A DNA stretch of 64,000 nt, taken from positions 124,001 to 188,000 of the forward strand of contig JAJRRU010000003.1 of assembly GCA_024279135.1 (NCBI GenBank), in the 5' to 3' direction. This stretch comes from Alphaproteobacteria bacterium (GTDB taxonomy: Bacteria > Pseudomonadota > Alphaproteobacteria > Rhodospirillales > Casp-alpha2). The position numbers and the translations under genes are program-made. Below, piece after piece: positions 1-7,459 of this stretch. The notes under the pieces are model-generated. The model worked only from the letters and a program-made list of their open reading frames with translations, was not told the DNA's origin and did not search any database. The first letter of the stretch is position 1; each line of letters starts with the position of its first letter.

Positions 1-71
1 CGCGTGCAGTGGTTTTGGATTGCCAGAAAGTCCGCCGCCAGATGGATAATGTCAATGTATATTTGATATAC

Positions 72-108
72 AGAGTGCTTCAGGGTTAAATTGACCCGGA
101 AACACTCT
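72..108. terminator. Imperfect hairpin downstream of the MEMO-AMMECR1 gene
   Basis: The arms AGAGTG-C-TTC-A-GGGT and ACCC-G-GAA-A-CACTCT pair around a 7-base loop with two mismatches. The hairpin starts about 11 bases past the stop codon of the minus-strand MEMO-AMMECR1 gene. No clean T tract follows on either strand, so termination is only a suggestion. Bases 1-66 are open in frame 1 and stop at 64-66; this could be the tail of an upstream plus-strand gene, but I cannot recognise it. Confidence 0.3.
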
Positions 109-118
109 AGTCGGCGAC

Positions 119-1591
119 TCAGGACCAGATGGATTGCGGTTGCTGAAGATCTGATTGTTTGACTTCACCAGTGATGAAGCGTTTCACGCAAAATGTCGGC
201 GACCAGTGATCGGCTGATAATCCCGCTTTGACTTTGAGCCGGGACAGAAAATCCTCAGCCCTAGGTAGCTGGCTCCAGACTGATGGCAGAAATAACGCGG
301 CGTTGGGACCGTCACTGATAATCAGCCCGTCAATGCCGGGGCGAATTTGTTTCATCAGATCGGCTTCATCGCTAAAGCTCATATCCGTGGCCGGGCTTAA
401 CACCGATACGGAAAGCGACAGGTCGGGTATTTCGTTTTGTTGTATTTGAGGGAACCTGCCATCCTTGAAGGCTGCCTTGAAAGCGTTGAGAGCCACATCA
501 TCGATCAGCGGACGGCAGGCTTGCGGTGAGCCGATGCAGCCGCGCAAAATCCCGTTTTTGTTGATTGTGACAAAGCAGGCGCCGATGTTTTTCAGATTGT
601 CGGGGAAAGACTTCGTATTCACATTAATCGGCTGGCCGTTCGCCAGACCCTGTTTGATGCCGGCCGCAGACAGTTTGAGCAGGAGATTACCGTGTTGTCG
701 CAAAAGATCTTTTGTCTGCTGTTCAAAGTCTGTCGCTACAGGTTCCGACATATGGGGTTCCGATTTCTGGGGCTCATAAGGTGCTCCGGTTTCATGGAAG
801 GCCCAGGCACCATAACCGACCACCCGGTCTTTCGTGCTCGCCGTGTCGCCGGAATTATTCAGCCCCAGGGTTTCTACGCTCATGCCCCGACGTTTTGCCG
901 AGCACAACAAACCACTCAGGGGAATCCGGCCACAGGCCTGTTCCTGGGCAATTGCATCGGGGTCCATGGCCTCGATGGCTGCACAGGTACGCTGGTCCAT
1001 TTGCCGGGCCTGATCATAGTTCAGGTAATGACTGAGGTCTGTGCTGATGACAATCAGTGTTTCGCTGCCGCCCCATAAAATATCGAGAACCTGGGCAATC
1101 TGTTGTGGGCTGCAGCCACCGACCACCAGCGGGACCAGAGTGAACGTGCCGAGCGCCTGTTGCAGGAAGGGTAACTGGACCTCCAGCGAGTGTTCGTCGC
1201 GGTGGGTTTGCTCATGGGTACAGACCTGGGGCAGGTGCTCGATTTTTTTAATGGCTGCCTGATCCAGTTCAATGATGCCAAGTGGCGTCTCGAAAGCCTC
1301 GGCACCGCTCAAAGCCAGTCCATTAACAGCAACCCGGTGGCACGGGCCAAGCAGGATAACACGGGTAATCTGATCACGGGCCGGGGCCAGACGGGCATAG
1401 GCCTGGGCTGCAATGCTGGCCGAAAATATATATCCGGCATGGGGGGCGACGATAACCTTTGGTACATCAGAAGCCGACAGGTCAGAACCGAGATTCACAC
1501 CATCCAGAAATCCCTGTACGGTTGTGGCTAGTTCATCAGGTGAGGCGGGATAGAATGTACCGGCAACGGCGGCTGGTCGTATGGATGTCAT
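119..1591 (-). CDS. MEMO1-AMMECR1 fusion (AmmeMemoRadiSam system proteins B and A)
   Basis: This 490-residue protein joins two families that are usually separate genes. Residues 1 to about 270 are MEMO-like. H51 (PHAGY), H85 (GPCH), H188 (DLSHY) and C220 (CGR) occupy the places of the conserved metal-site residues of human MEMO1 (H49, H81, H192, C244). Residues about 290-480 are AMMECR1-like, with the diagnostic LRGCIG motif at 349-354. The linker near 270-290 is rich in Pro, Glu and Ser. There is no signal peptide or membrane segment, so it should be cytoplasmic. The family is known to accompany the radical SAM protein AmrS, which is encoded nearby at 6281. The reaction is not established. 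It starts 59 bases after queE ends and is probably transcribed with queDE. Confidence 0.9.
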   Translation of the reverse strand: MTSIRPAAVAGTFYPASPDELATTVQGFLDGVNLGSDLSASDVPKVIVAPHAGYIFSASIAAQAYARLAPARDQITRVILLGPCHRVAVNGLALSGAEAFETPLGIIELDQAAIKKIEHLPQVCTHEQTHRDEHSLEVQLPFLQQALGTFTLVPLVVGGCSPQQIAQVLDILWGGSETLIVISTDLSHYLNYDQARQMDQRTCAAIEAMDPDAIAQEQACGRIPLSGLLCSAKRRGMSVETLGLNNSGDTASTKDRVVGYGAWAFHETGAPYEPQKSEPHMSEPVATDFEQQTKDLLRQHGNLLLKLSAAGIKQGLANGQPINVNTKSFPDNLKNIGACFVTINKNGILRGCIGSPQACRPLIDDVALNAFKAAFKDGRFPQIQQNEIPDLSLSVSVLSPATDMSFSDEADLMKQIRPGIDGLIISDGPNAALFLPSVWSQLPRAEDFLSRLKVKAGLSADHWSPTFCVKRFITGEVKQSDLQQPQSIWS

Positions 1592-1650
1592 GGTATCCTC
1601 GATAAATCAGTCTTGTTACAGTCTAGCATATTTCTAACCTGGGTACCGGA

Positions 1651-2499
1651 TTATGTTCCGGGCTTGTTTCCAAATATCCAGTTATGAACCCGCGCCGAGA
1701 AATGATAGCCACGCTTTAATGCTTGTTGGCATATATCCTCCTGGTGCTTGTGTTGTTGATCTGCGGTCGCGCCCACAGGCATGATCCAGACATCCCAGTT
1801 TACACCGGCTGCGCGGTATTCACGGGTCGCTGTCTCGACCTCATGCCAGCATTGTTCCGAATTATCGACCACGTATTTCAGTTGTCCCGTTTGTGATATT
1901 TCAGCGTACGCCGCCACCACGTCGGGTTTGATGGCCTGATCCCAGGTTTCCCCTGAAATCGAAAGTTTTGGGCTGACCGACCAGTACAATTCCGTATCCG
2001 GGCTCTGATATAACTGTGTTATAATATCGCGAAAGGCCGGGCGCAGGCCTTGGGTTCCGTTTGTTTCGATGGTCAGGTAGCGGGGCAGATTATGCTCAGC
2101 CGCGAAGCTATCCAGAATACTGGTCATGGCGGTTTGCGATAACATGGGCTCACCGCCGGTTATCACAAGATGGCACCATTGGCCTGAATTCTGGTGACAG
2201 AACGGGCCAAATCTGTCACCGATTTCTGTGCAGATTTCATCAGCCGAGGCTAATTTCGACAAGTGCCGGTACTCTGCCGCCCAACTGTAACGGCTGTCGC
2301 AGCCATGACTGATGACGGGCAGGTCGTTTAAATCAGAAATGGTGACGGGATCGGTATCATGTCGGTCAGGCTGATCATTTGAAAAACCCCGACATTCGAA
2401 ATTACAGCCCCATAAGCGCAGAAATACACTGGAAGTGCCGGTGTAGAAGCCTTCACCCTGAATAGATTTGAAAATTTCCGAATATCGAAAATCTGTCAT
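1651..2499 (-). CDS. queE: 7-carboxy-7-deazaguanine synthase
   Basis: A radical SAM enzyme of about 282 residues that converts 6-carboxy-tetrahydropterin to 7-carboxy-7-deazaguanine in queuosine and preQ1 synthesis. The N-terminus FKSIQGEG is typical. The iron-sulfur cysteines are C32, C36 and C67. The third Cys is displaced by about 30 residues and sits in HGCDSRYSW, a layout known in part of the QueE family. The chosen ATG at 2499 overlaps the queD stop as ATGA, which implies translational coupling. A longer frame to 2541 exists but would lie inside queD. The glycine-rich SAM motif TGGEPM is present. Confidence 0.93.
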   Translation of the reverse strand: MTDFRYSEIFKSIQGEGFYTGTSSVFLRLWGCNFECRGFSNDQPDRHDTDPVTISDLNDLPVISHGCDSRYSWAAEYRHLSKLASADEICTEIGDRFGPFCHQNSGQWCHLVITGGEPMLSQTAMTSILDSFAAEHNLPRYLTIETNGTQGLRPAFRDIITQLYQSPDTELYWSVSPKLSISGETWDQAIKPDVVAAYAEISQTGQLKYVVDNSEQCWHEVETATREYRAAGVNWDVWIMPVGATADQQHKHQEDICQQALKRGYHFSARVHNWIFGNKPGT

Positions 2500-3110
2500 G
2501 AAGGCCCTGTGATCTGTGTGCCAGGATAATCGACGCTGCAATTGGGAGTCTCGTACAACCGGATATTGGTCAGGCTGATTTCATCTCCCCGGAAGGAACG
2601 GCGCATGACGCGGTCCAACAGGTCAAACATGTGCTTGGCCATATTCTCGACTGTTGGTGTATATCCCACGGGCACGATCTTCATGCCAGCCGGGTCCTGA
2701 GCGCTGATTAAGGTCATGGGCAGGCTCACCGCCTTCAGTTCATGACCGTGCTCCAATGCAAGGCAGTAGTTTTCCAGCTGATTGTCCAGTTCGCTGTCAT
2801 AGCGAGTGATAACGTCGGCTGGAACCTGGCCGGGGAAGTACATGTTCATGAGCACCGTATCGCGCTGCGAGACAATAAATGCGTGGTCATAAATGCCATC
2901 CAGCACATCCATCATAAATTGTTTAATGCGCCCGAAGTCGATCACCATACCGTCTTCACTGTGGCCGTCCTTTTCCAGAATTTCACCACAACACGTGGCG
3001 ATGATCCGATAACGATGGCCATGGGGGCTGCGGCATTTCGATGTGTGGTCGGGTACCCGGTGGCCACAATCAATGCTGATTTCCCGGTGAACGATTGCTG
3101 TATTGCTCAT
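2496..3110 (-). CDS. queD: 6-carboxy-5,6,7,8-tetrahydropterin synthase (QueD)
   Basis: A 204-residue member of the 6-pyruvoyl-tetrahydropterin synthase fold. It makes the substrate of QueE from dihydroneopterin triphosphate. The zinc ligands H17, H30 and H32 and the catalytic C26 (KCRSPHGH) are visible, and YDHAF lies further on. It is longer than the roughly 120-residue E. coli enzyme, having an extended middle and C-terminus (ENMAKHMFDLL is conserved), like the longer alphaproteobacterial forms. Its stop overlaps the queE start. queC and queF are not in this window. A palindrome lies 20 bases upstream of the ATG. Confidence 0.92.
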   Translation of the reverse strand: MSNTAIVHREISIDCGHRVPDHTSKCRSPHGHRYRIIATCCGEILEKDGHSEDGMVIDFGRIKQFMMDVLDGIYDHAFIVSQRDTVLMNMYFPGQVPADVITRYDSELDNQLENYCLALEHGHELKAVSLPMTLISAQDPAGMKIVPVGYTPTVENMAKHMFDLLDRVMRRSFRGDEISLTNIRLYETPNCSVDYPGTQITGPS

Positions 3111-3129
3111 AATATTAGATCTTCACAAC

Positions 3130-3145
3130 TAGGGTCAGGACCCTA
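3130..3145. promoter_or_regulatory. Palindrome upstream of queD, candidate operator
   Basis: TAGGGTC-AG-GACCCTA is a perfect 7-base inverted repeat with a 2-base centre. It ends about 20 bases before the queD ATG, in the gap between the sensor kinase and queD. Its position suits a repressor site or a short leader hairpin for the queDE and MEMO-AMMECR1 run. No regulator is identified. Confidence 0.35.
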
Positions 3146-3216
3146 AGGTTATTTATTGTGATGATGGGGTAAAGCATAAAAAAATACCCGTCAAATCATT
3201 CTTCACCTGATATCAG

Positions 3217-5148
3217 TTATCCTGTGAGTTCAATTTTTTTCAAGGCTTGCCGGATTTTCCGTTCTTTTCCTTCGGCATAATGGGCAATGGTGGTGTCGAC
3301 AGTCTCAATATGGCCAATCAGCCAGGCTTTAAGAAACTTGCGCAGTTTTTGTAATGTCTCCGGGTTTTTATTTTCAAACCAGTCATCTGACAGAACGCTC
3401 AATTGGGACACCAACTGTTGATGGAGAGCCAGGTGGTTATCCAGGTTCGGATAATCACATGCTTTCATGATCGTCTCTTCCCGCCTGAAGTGGTAGCGGG
3501 TGTATTCCTTCACTTCCATGATGATCTCATTTAATTGAGATGCTTTAAATGATTTCTGCATAATCTTGTTGGTCAGGTTAATGAGAATCTGGTGGTCCTT
3601 GTCTATTTCATCTACGCCCACACGGAGAATGTCGGTCCAGATGAAAACGTCAGGATTGGATGCCAGGGGCAGTTCGATCCAGAAGGTGCTGCCAATCCCG
3701 TCCAGGCTGTTAAACCCGATGTGTCCTGCCATTCGTTCAATAAGAAGTTTGGTCACCGTCAGGCCAATGCCGGTGCCTTCCTTAGAATTCATGAGGTTGT
3801 TCTGGGCGCGGTGAAACGGTTTGAAAACGTTAATAAAACTGTCTTGTGGAATGCCGATGCCTGTATCTGTTATGGAAATGTGCAGGAATTTATCACTGTT
3901 TTCGAGGACTTCCACCGTAATGGAACCACCCACTTCGTTATATTTGACGGCGTTTGATAATAGATTGATGAGTATCTGTTTGAAGCGTAAAGGATCTGTA
4001 CGGAGTATGGAATTGACCTTCGTTACGTTTTTGACATCAATCGTAATTTCTTTGATCTCCGCAATGGGGGATACCATAGAAATACACTCGGTTAAGATTT
4101 CAATTGCATTGACTTGTGCCAATACAAGAGGGGCCTGGTTGGCTTCTATTCTTGCCAGATCAAGCACCTCGTTTATGAGTTCGAGCAGATGATTGCCGCC
4201 CAACAAGATGCTTTCGATCTGATCGTTCTGAGTATCTGAAAGAGTATTGTTTGGGTCGTTTTGCAACAGTTGGGCAAATCCGAGAACGGCGTTCATGGGG
4301 GTTCGCAATTCGTGGCTCATACTGGCTAGAAATTTTGACTTCGATACATTGGCCTGTTCGGCTTCGTCTTTGGATTTCTGAAGTTCTAGATTTTGTATCT
4401 CGATCTTGGCGAATGATTCTCGTAATTGGGTCGTCAGTTGATCGAAACCCCGGGTTACTTCACCAAACTCATCGATGCCCACATTGGAGAGTTTGCTGAC
4501 GGCCGGGTCTTTGGGGCTCAAAGCAATGGCAGACAGGCCGTCGCGCAACAGGCGGATGGGGCGTAATATCAGACGTTCGAGAACCAACATGGCAACGGCT
4601 GTGACCACGATGGAGATTAACAATATCAGCGCGATAATCCGCCAGATATAGGCGTTTACCTGGGGTGCTATTGCCATGGTATCAATTTTTGCCAGAACGA
4701 TAAATTTTGAGCGTGTGCGATGGGAAGGCCACATCACTTCCATTGTTTGATCATTATCGAAATTGTAAATGGTTTTTGCAATATCCCCCGTCACTTTTGG
4801 CAGCGATGTTGGGATGTCGCCAAATTGGCTGATCAGGGTTCCGCTCAGATCATAGACGATCATTCCCGATAAGACTGTGTTTTGCCTCAAGCTCAGGCCG
4901 ATGAGCGAAATGGTTGATGTTTTATGGTTATGGAATTCAACGTCCCTAAGGATGATGCGCGAGATTATCAACCCTTCGCGTTCCACCTCATATCGCAGAC
5001 CCCGTTTAAATTTATCCACCGAGAAGATTAGAATGGTTGCTTCGATAAAAAGTATCGCCATAAAGATTGCCGCGGTGATGCGCCAACATAACCGGCATCC
5101 TTTTAAAGCCAGAATAAAATCCTGAAACTGTTTAGATATATTATTCAT
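3217..5148 (-). CDS. Membrane sensor histidine kinase with C-terminal bacteriohemerythrin domain
   Basis: About 643 residues from ATG 5148; an upstream GTG at 5190 would add 14. Order of parts: membrane segment near 23-43, periplasmic sensor near 45-165, second membrane segment near 168-190, HAMP near 191-245, HisKA with the phospho-acceptor H279 in SMSHELRTP, then HATPase with N399 (LLSNA), DTGIGI and GTGIGL. Residues about 505-635 form a hemerythrin domain that keeps all seven expected di-iron ligands: H519, H553, E557, H572, H576, H613 and D618. Such domains bind O2 or iron, so redox, O2 or NO input is likely. No response regulator gene lies beside it. The gene looks more AT-rich than queDE, and no convincing Shine-Dalgarno precedes either start. 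Confidence 0.9.
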   Translation of the reverse strand: MNNISKQFQDFILALKGCRLCWRITAAIFMAILFIEATILIFSVDKFKRGLRYEVEREGLIISRIILRDVEFHNHKTSTISLIGLSLRQNTVLSGMIVYDLSGTLISQFGDIPTSLPKVTGDIAKTIYNFDNDQTMEVMWPSHRTRSKFIVLAKIDTMAIAPQVNAYIWRIIALILLISIVVTAVAMLVLERLILRPIRLLRDGLSAIALSPKDPAVSKLSNVGIDEFGEVTRGFDQLTTQLRESFAKIEIQNLELQKSKDEAEQANVSKSKFLASMSHELRTPMNAVLGFAQLLQNDPNNTLSDTQNDQIESILLGGNHLLELINEVLDLARIEANQAPLVLAQVNAIEILTECISMVSPIAEIKEITIDVKNVTKVNSILRTDPLRFKQILINLLSNAVKYNEVGGSITVEVLENSDKFLHISITDTGIGIPQDSFINVFKPFHRAQNNLMNSKEGTGIGLTVTKLLIERMAGHIGFNSLDGIGSTFWIELPLASNPDVFIWTDILRVGVDEIDKDHQILINLTNKIMQKSFKASQLNEIIMEVKEYTRYHFRREETIMKACDYPNLDNHLALHQQLVSQLSVLSDDWFENKNPETLQKLRKFLKAWLIGHIETVDTTIAHYAEGKERKIRQALKKIELTG

Positions 5149-5486
5149 TAAGAGACATAGTGCACGATTTATACTCGGTGTACTACCCACAGGCCATATT
5201 TCTTAGTCCATTGGGATCTCTTTTATGCAATATGGAACAAGTATTTGATTTTGTGAAAATATTTACTATATGACCGTTAGGTGCAATTGGTACTATTATC
5301 ATGATAATTTCCATCCACGGGCCTTAAACTTATAATTAATTCAGTAATTTTGAAGTGATTCCCAACAGCATTGATATGCTTGTCTTATAAACATACTGCC
5401 TTTGTGGTGTTATCCTGAAAGCACCAATCGGGCCTGGCCAGACCCGATTGGTGGAATGGGATGGATCGTTGAAGTGCGGGCCTTAG
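5149..5486. other. AT-rich intergenic stretch with two palindromes
   Basis: This is most of the one gap longer than 300 bases. It probably holds the promoter of the minus-strand kinase. ATTATCATGATAAT at 5295-5308 is a perfect 14-base palindrome. CACCAATCGGG at 5422-5432 and CCCGATTGGTG at 5443-5453 form a perfect 11-base inverted repeat with a 10-base loop. Neither is followed by a T tract. From about 5455 the sequence begins to resemble decayed amrS. No open reading frame worth calling was found. Confidence 0.45.
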
Positions 5487-5625
5487 TGTGGCCGTTCCAG
5501 CGGTTTTTGCGGCGATCCCATCGAGAAAAAACCGCTTGATCATTTCCTGCCCGGAACACCCATTCTGTCGTTTGGCACGGCGGGGTGTAACCTGACGTGT
5601 AAATTCTGTTAGAATTGATATTAAA
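5487..5625 (+). pseudogene. Fragment of a second amrS copy
   Basis: Bases 5487-5612 align without gaps to codons 52-93 of the intact amrS (6434-6559). I count 112 of 126 identical bases. The radical SAM cysteine motif CNLTCKFC is preserved and is followed directly by TAG where amrS has CAG. Alignment continues to about 5625 with a 2-base deletion. A match to GTGCGGGC at 5476-5483 suggests the remnant reached further upstream before deletion. Most differences are at third codon positions, so the copy probably diverged while still coding. It ends where the cytochrome gene stops. It is too short to be functional. Confidence 0.9.
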
Positions 5626-6030
5626 TCAATTATTCAATGCGCCTTGCTTGACCCACTTATGGAATAAAAGTTGATCACAATTTGTCAATTTTTTGCCATG
5701 CAATGGCATTCTGATTTGTTTGCTGGCGCGGCCTTCTATTAAAACAATCAGGTTGCTCATAAAAGGATCCCCCGGCAATACCATCGGACCATATTTTGTT
5801 CCCCTCATAAGTCCCTCATAGGTCCTGAGGTCAAAACCGCTTTTTTCATATCCTTCCTTGCCGGGTTGATGGCATTTCAGACATCGTATTTGTATGATCG
5901 GGAAAATGTCTTCGCCGAAGCTGATTTTGCTATCTGCAACAGCCATAGACGGCCATAAACAAAGAAGGGTTATTACGATAACACCAAGTGCAAGTATGCA
6001 AGGCAGACCGCATATTCTGGAGACATACAT
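5626..6030 (-). CDS. Small exported cytochrome c-type protein
   Basis: About 134 residues from ATG 6030. This start gives a clean signal peptide (hydrophobic core LALGVIVITLLCLWP, then AVADS) and has GGATGG a few bases upstream. The frame is open to a TTG at 6153, but that would bury the signal. One haem c site, CLKCH, lies about 25 residues after cleavage. The flanking pattern, FPIIQIRCLKCH and later SGFDLRTYEGLMRGTKYGPMVLPGDP, is that of the planctomycete-type cytochrome C (PSCyt1) domain. It should be periplasmic. The partner is unknown. It lies between the broken and the intact copies of amrS, and its base composition looks lower in GC than its neighbours. Confidence 0.75.
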   Translation of the reverse strand: MYVSRICGLPCILALGVIVITLLCLWPSMAVADSKISFGEDIFPIIQIRCLKCHQPGKEGYEKSGFDLRTYEGLMRGTKYGPMVLPGDPFMSNLIVLIEGRASKQIRMPLHGKKLTNCDQLLFHKWVKQGALNN

Positions 6031-6268
6031 AACACCATCCAATACACGTCTTGTGATTTTACTTATGTTCTTGTGTAGGCCCGGCAGACATAATGAACGT
6101 CTTGCTAACTTCTTCCACCTGGGCGCTACACCGAGGATACTATTATAGCACAAAAACCTTATAATTTGTAGGGTTATTATGCCTCTATTTGAAATTGCAA
6201 TCTATGTTGCGGACCACCAGAGGGTCATCTCTTACTTAAAGGTAATGAACTACACCTTGAAATGATGA

Positions 6269-6274
6269 TATAAT
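6269..6274 (+). promoter_or_regulatory. TATAAT box just before amrS
   Basis: A consensus TATAAT ends 6 bases before the amrS ATG, and no Shine-Dalgarno sequence is present between them. A transcript from this box would begin at or next to the A of the start codon, giving a leaderless mRNA. No good -35 hexamer is visible at 17 bases spacing. Confidence 0.4.
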
Positions 6275-6280
6275 CCAACT

Positions 6281-7366
6281 ATGGAAAATATTACTGAAAC
6301 CAAATACTGGCACACCCTCGATGATGGCCGCGTCCAGTGCGATGTGTGTCCGCGTTTCTGCAAGTTGAAAGAAGGCCAGCGGGGATTGTGTTTTGTGCGG
6401 GCACGTGAAAACGACGCCATCGTGCTGACAACCTGGGGCCGCTCCAGCGGTTTTTGCGTCGATCCCATCGAGAAAAAACCGCTCAACCATTTCCTGCCCG
6501 GCACCCCGGTGCTGTCGTTTGGCACGGCGGGGTGTAACCTGACCTGTAAATTCTGCCAGAATTACGATATTTCAAAATCCCGAGAATTTGACAAACTGGC
6601 CCAGCAGGCCACGCCTGACATGATCGCCGAAGCGGCCCGCCTGACCGGTTCGCGCAGTGTGGCCTTTACCTATAATGATCCGGTGATCTTCCTGGAATAT
6701 GCTATCGATGTGGCACGCGCCTGTCATGCCCGTAACATCAAAACCGTGGCGGTCACGGCGGGCTATATATGCGACGAACCGCGCCGCGAGTTTTTTGCCC
6801 ACGTTGATGCCGCCAATGTGGATTTGAAATGTTTCACCGAAGAATTTTATCAAAAACTTTGCAGCGGGCATTTGCAGAACGTGCTCGACACCCTGGTTTA
6901 TCTGAAAGCTGAGACCGATGTGTGGTTTGAAATCACCACCTTGCTGATCCCCGGCGAAAACGATTCGGCCGAAGAAATACATGCCATGACAACCTGGATT
7001 AAGGAAAGCCTGGGTCCGGATGTACCGCTCCATTTCAGCGCCTTCCATCCTGACTGGAAGATGCTCGACAAACCCAACACCCCGCCGCAGACCCTGTTTC
7101 GCTCGCGTGACATCGCGCTCAAGAACGGCTTGCATCATGTCTATACGGGCAACATCCACGATCATAATGGCAGTTCCACCTATTGTACGGGGTGCGGAGA
7201 AATTCTGATTGGTCGTGACTGGTATGAACTGTCCGACTGGGGTGTTGTCATAGGGGGCAATGACGAGGCCCGGTGCAAGTCTTGCCGTGAACCCCTCGTC
7301 GGGGTGTTCGATGGCCCGCCCGGAACCTGGGGACGGAAACGCCAGCAGATCCAGTTTAAAACCTGA
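6281..7366 (+). CDS. amrS: AmmeMemoRadiSam system radical SAM enzyme
   Basis: A 361-residue radical SAM protein. The catalytic cluster motif is C85-x3-C89-x2-C92 ([11 protein letters not shown]). An N-terminal cysteine set (C20, C23, C27, C37) and a C-terminal CTGCG...CKSC knuckle suggest additional metal binding. Its length and N-terminus (DVCPRFCKLKEGQRGLC) match the AmrS family, formerly annotated as pyruvate formate-lyase-activating-like. Family partners are MEMO and AMMECR1, fused at 119-1591. The chemical product is not known. Translation may be leaderless. A 139-base relic of a second copy lies upstream on the same strand. Confidence 0.93.
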   Translation: MENITETKYWHTLDDGRVQCDVCPRFCKLKEGQRGLCFVRARENDAIVLTTWGRSSGFCVDPIEKKPLNHFLPGTPVLSFGTAGCNLTCKFCQNYDISKSREFDKLAQQATPDMIAEAARLTGSRSVAFTYNDPVIFLEYAIDVARACHARNIKTVAVTAGYICDEPRREFFAHVDAANVDLKCFTEEFYQKLCSGHLQNVLDTLVYLKAETDVWFEITTLLIPGENDSAEEIHAMTTWIKESLGPDVPLHFSAFHPDWKMLDKPNTPPQTLFRSRDIALKNGLHHVYTGNIHDHNGSSTYCTGCGEILIGRDWYELSDWGVVIGGNDEARCKSCREPLVGVFDGPPGTWGRKRQQIQFKT

Positions 7367-7459
7367 AATATTATAAACGGGACTTTCTTTTGCGAGGTAC
7401 TAGTCTAAAGTTGCCCGGACAATTTCCTCATGACCTGATAAAACAAGGACGCCATCATT

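Noticed and set aside
3111-3216. Possible preQ1 riboswitch before queD
   Set aside because: The short leader does not show the preQ1-I hairpin with A-rich tail. Only a palindrome is present.
5295-5308. Fur box at ATTATCATGATAAT
   Set aside because: The palindrome is real, but its half-sites do not match the Fur consensus arrangement, and nearby genes give no independent support.
5422-5453. Terminator at the 11-base inverted repeat
   Set aside because: The stem is perfect, but no T tract follows on either strand, so it is reported only as a palindrome.
6572-7165. Long minus-strand open frame opposite amrS
   Set aside because: It lies wholly within the strongly supported amrS gene, has no ribosome site and shows no family motif. 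It is a frame shadow.
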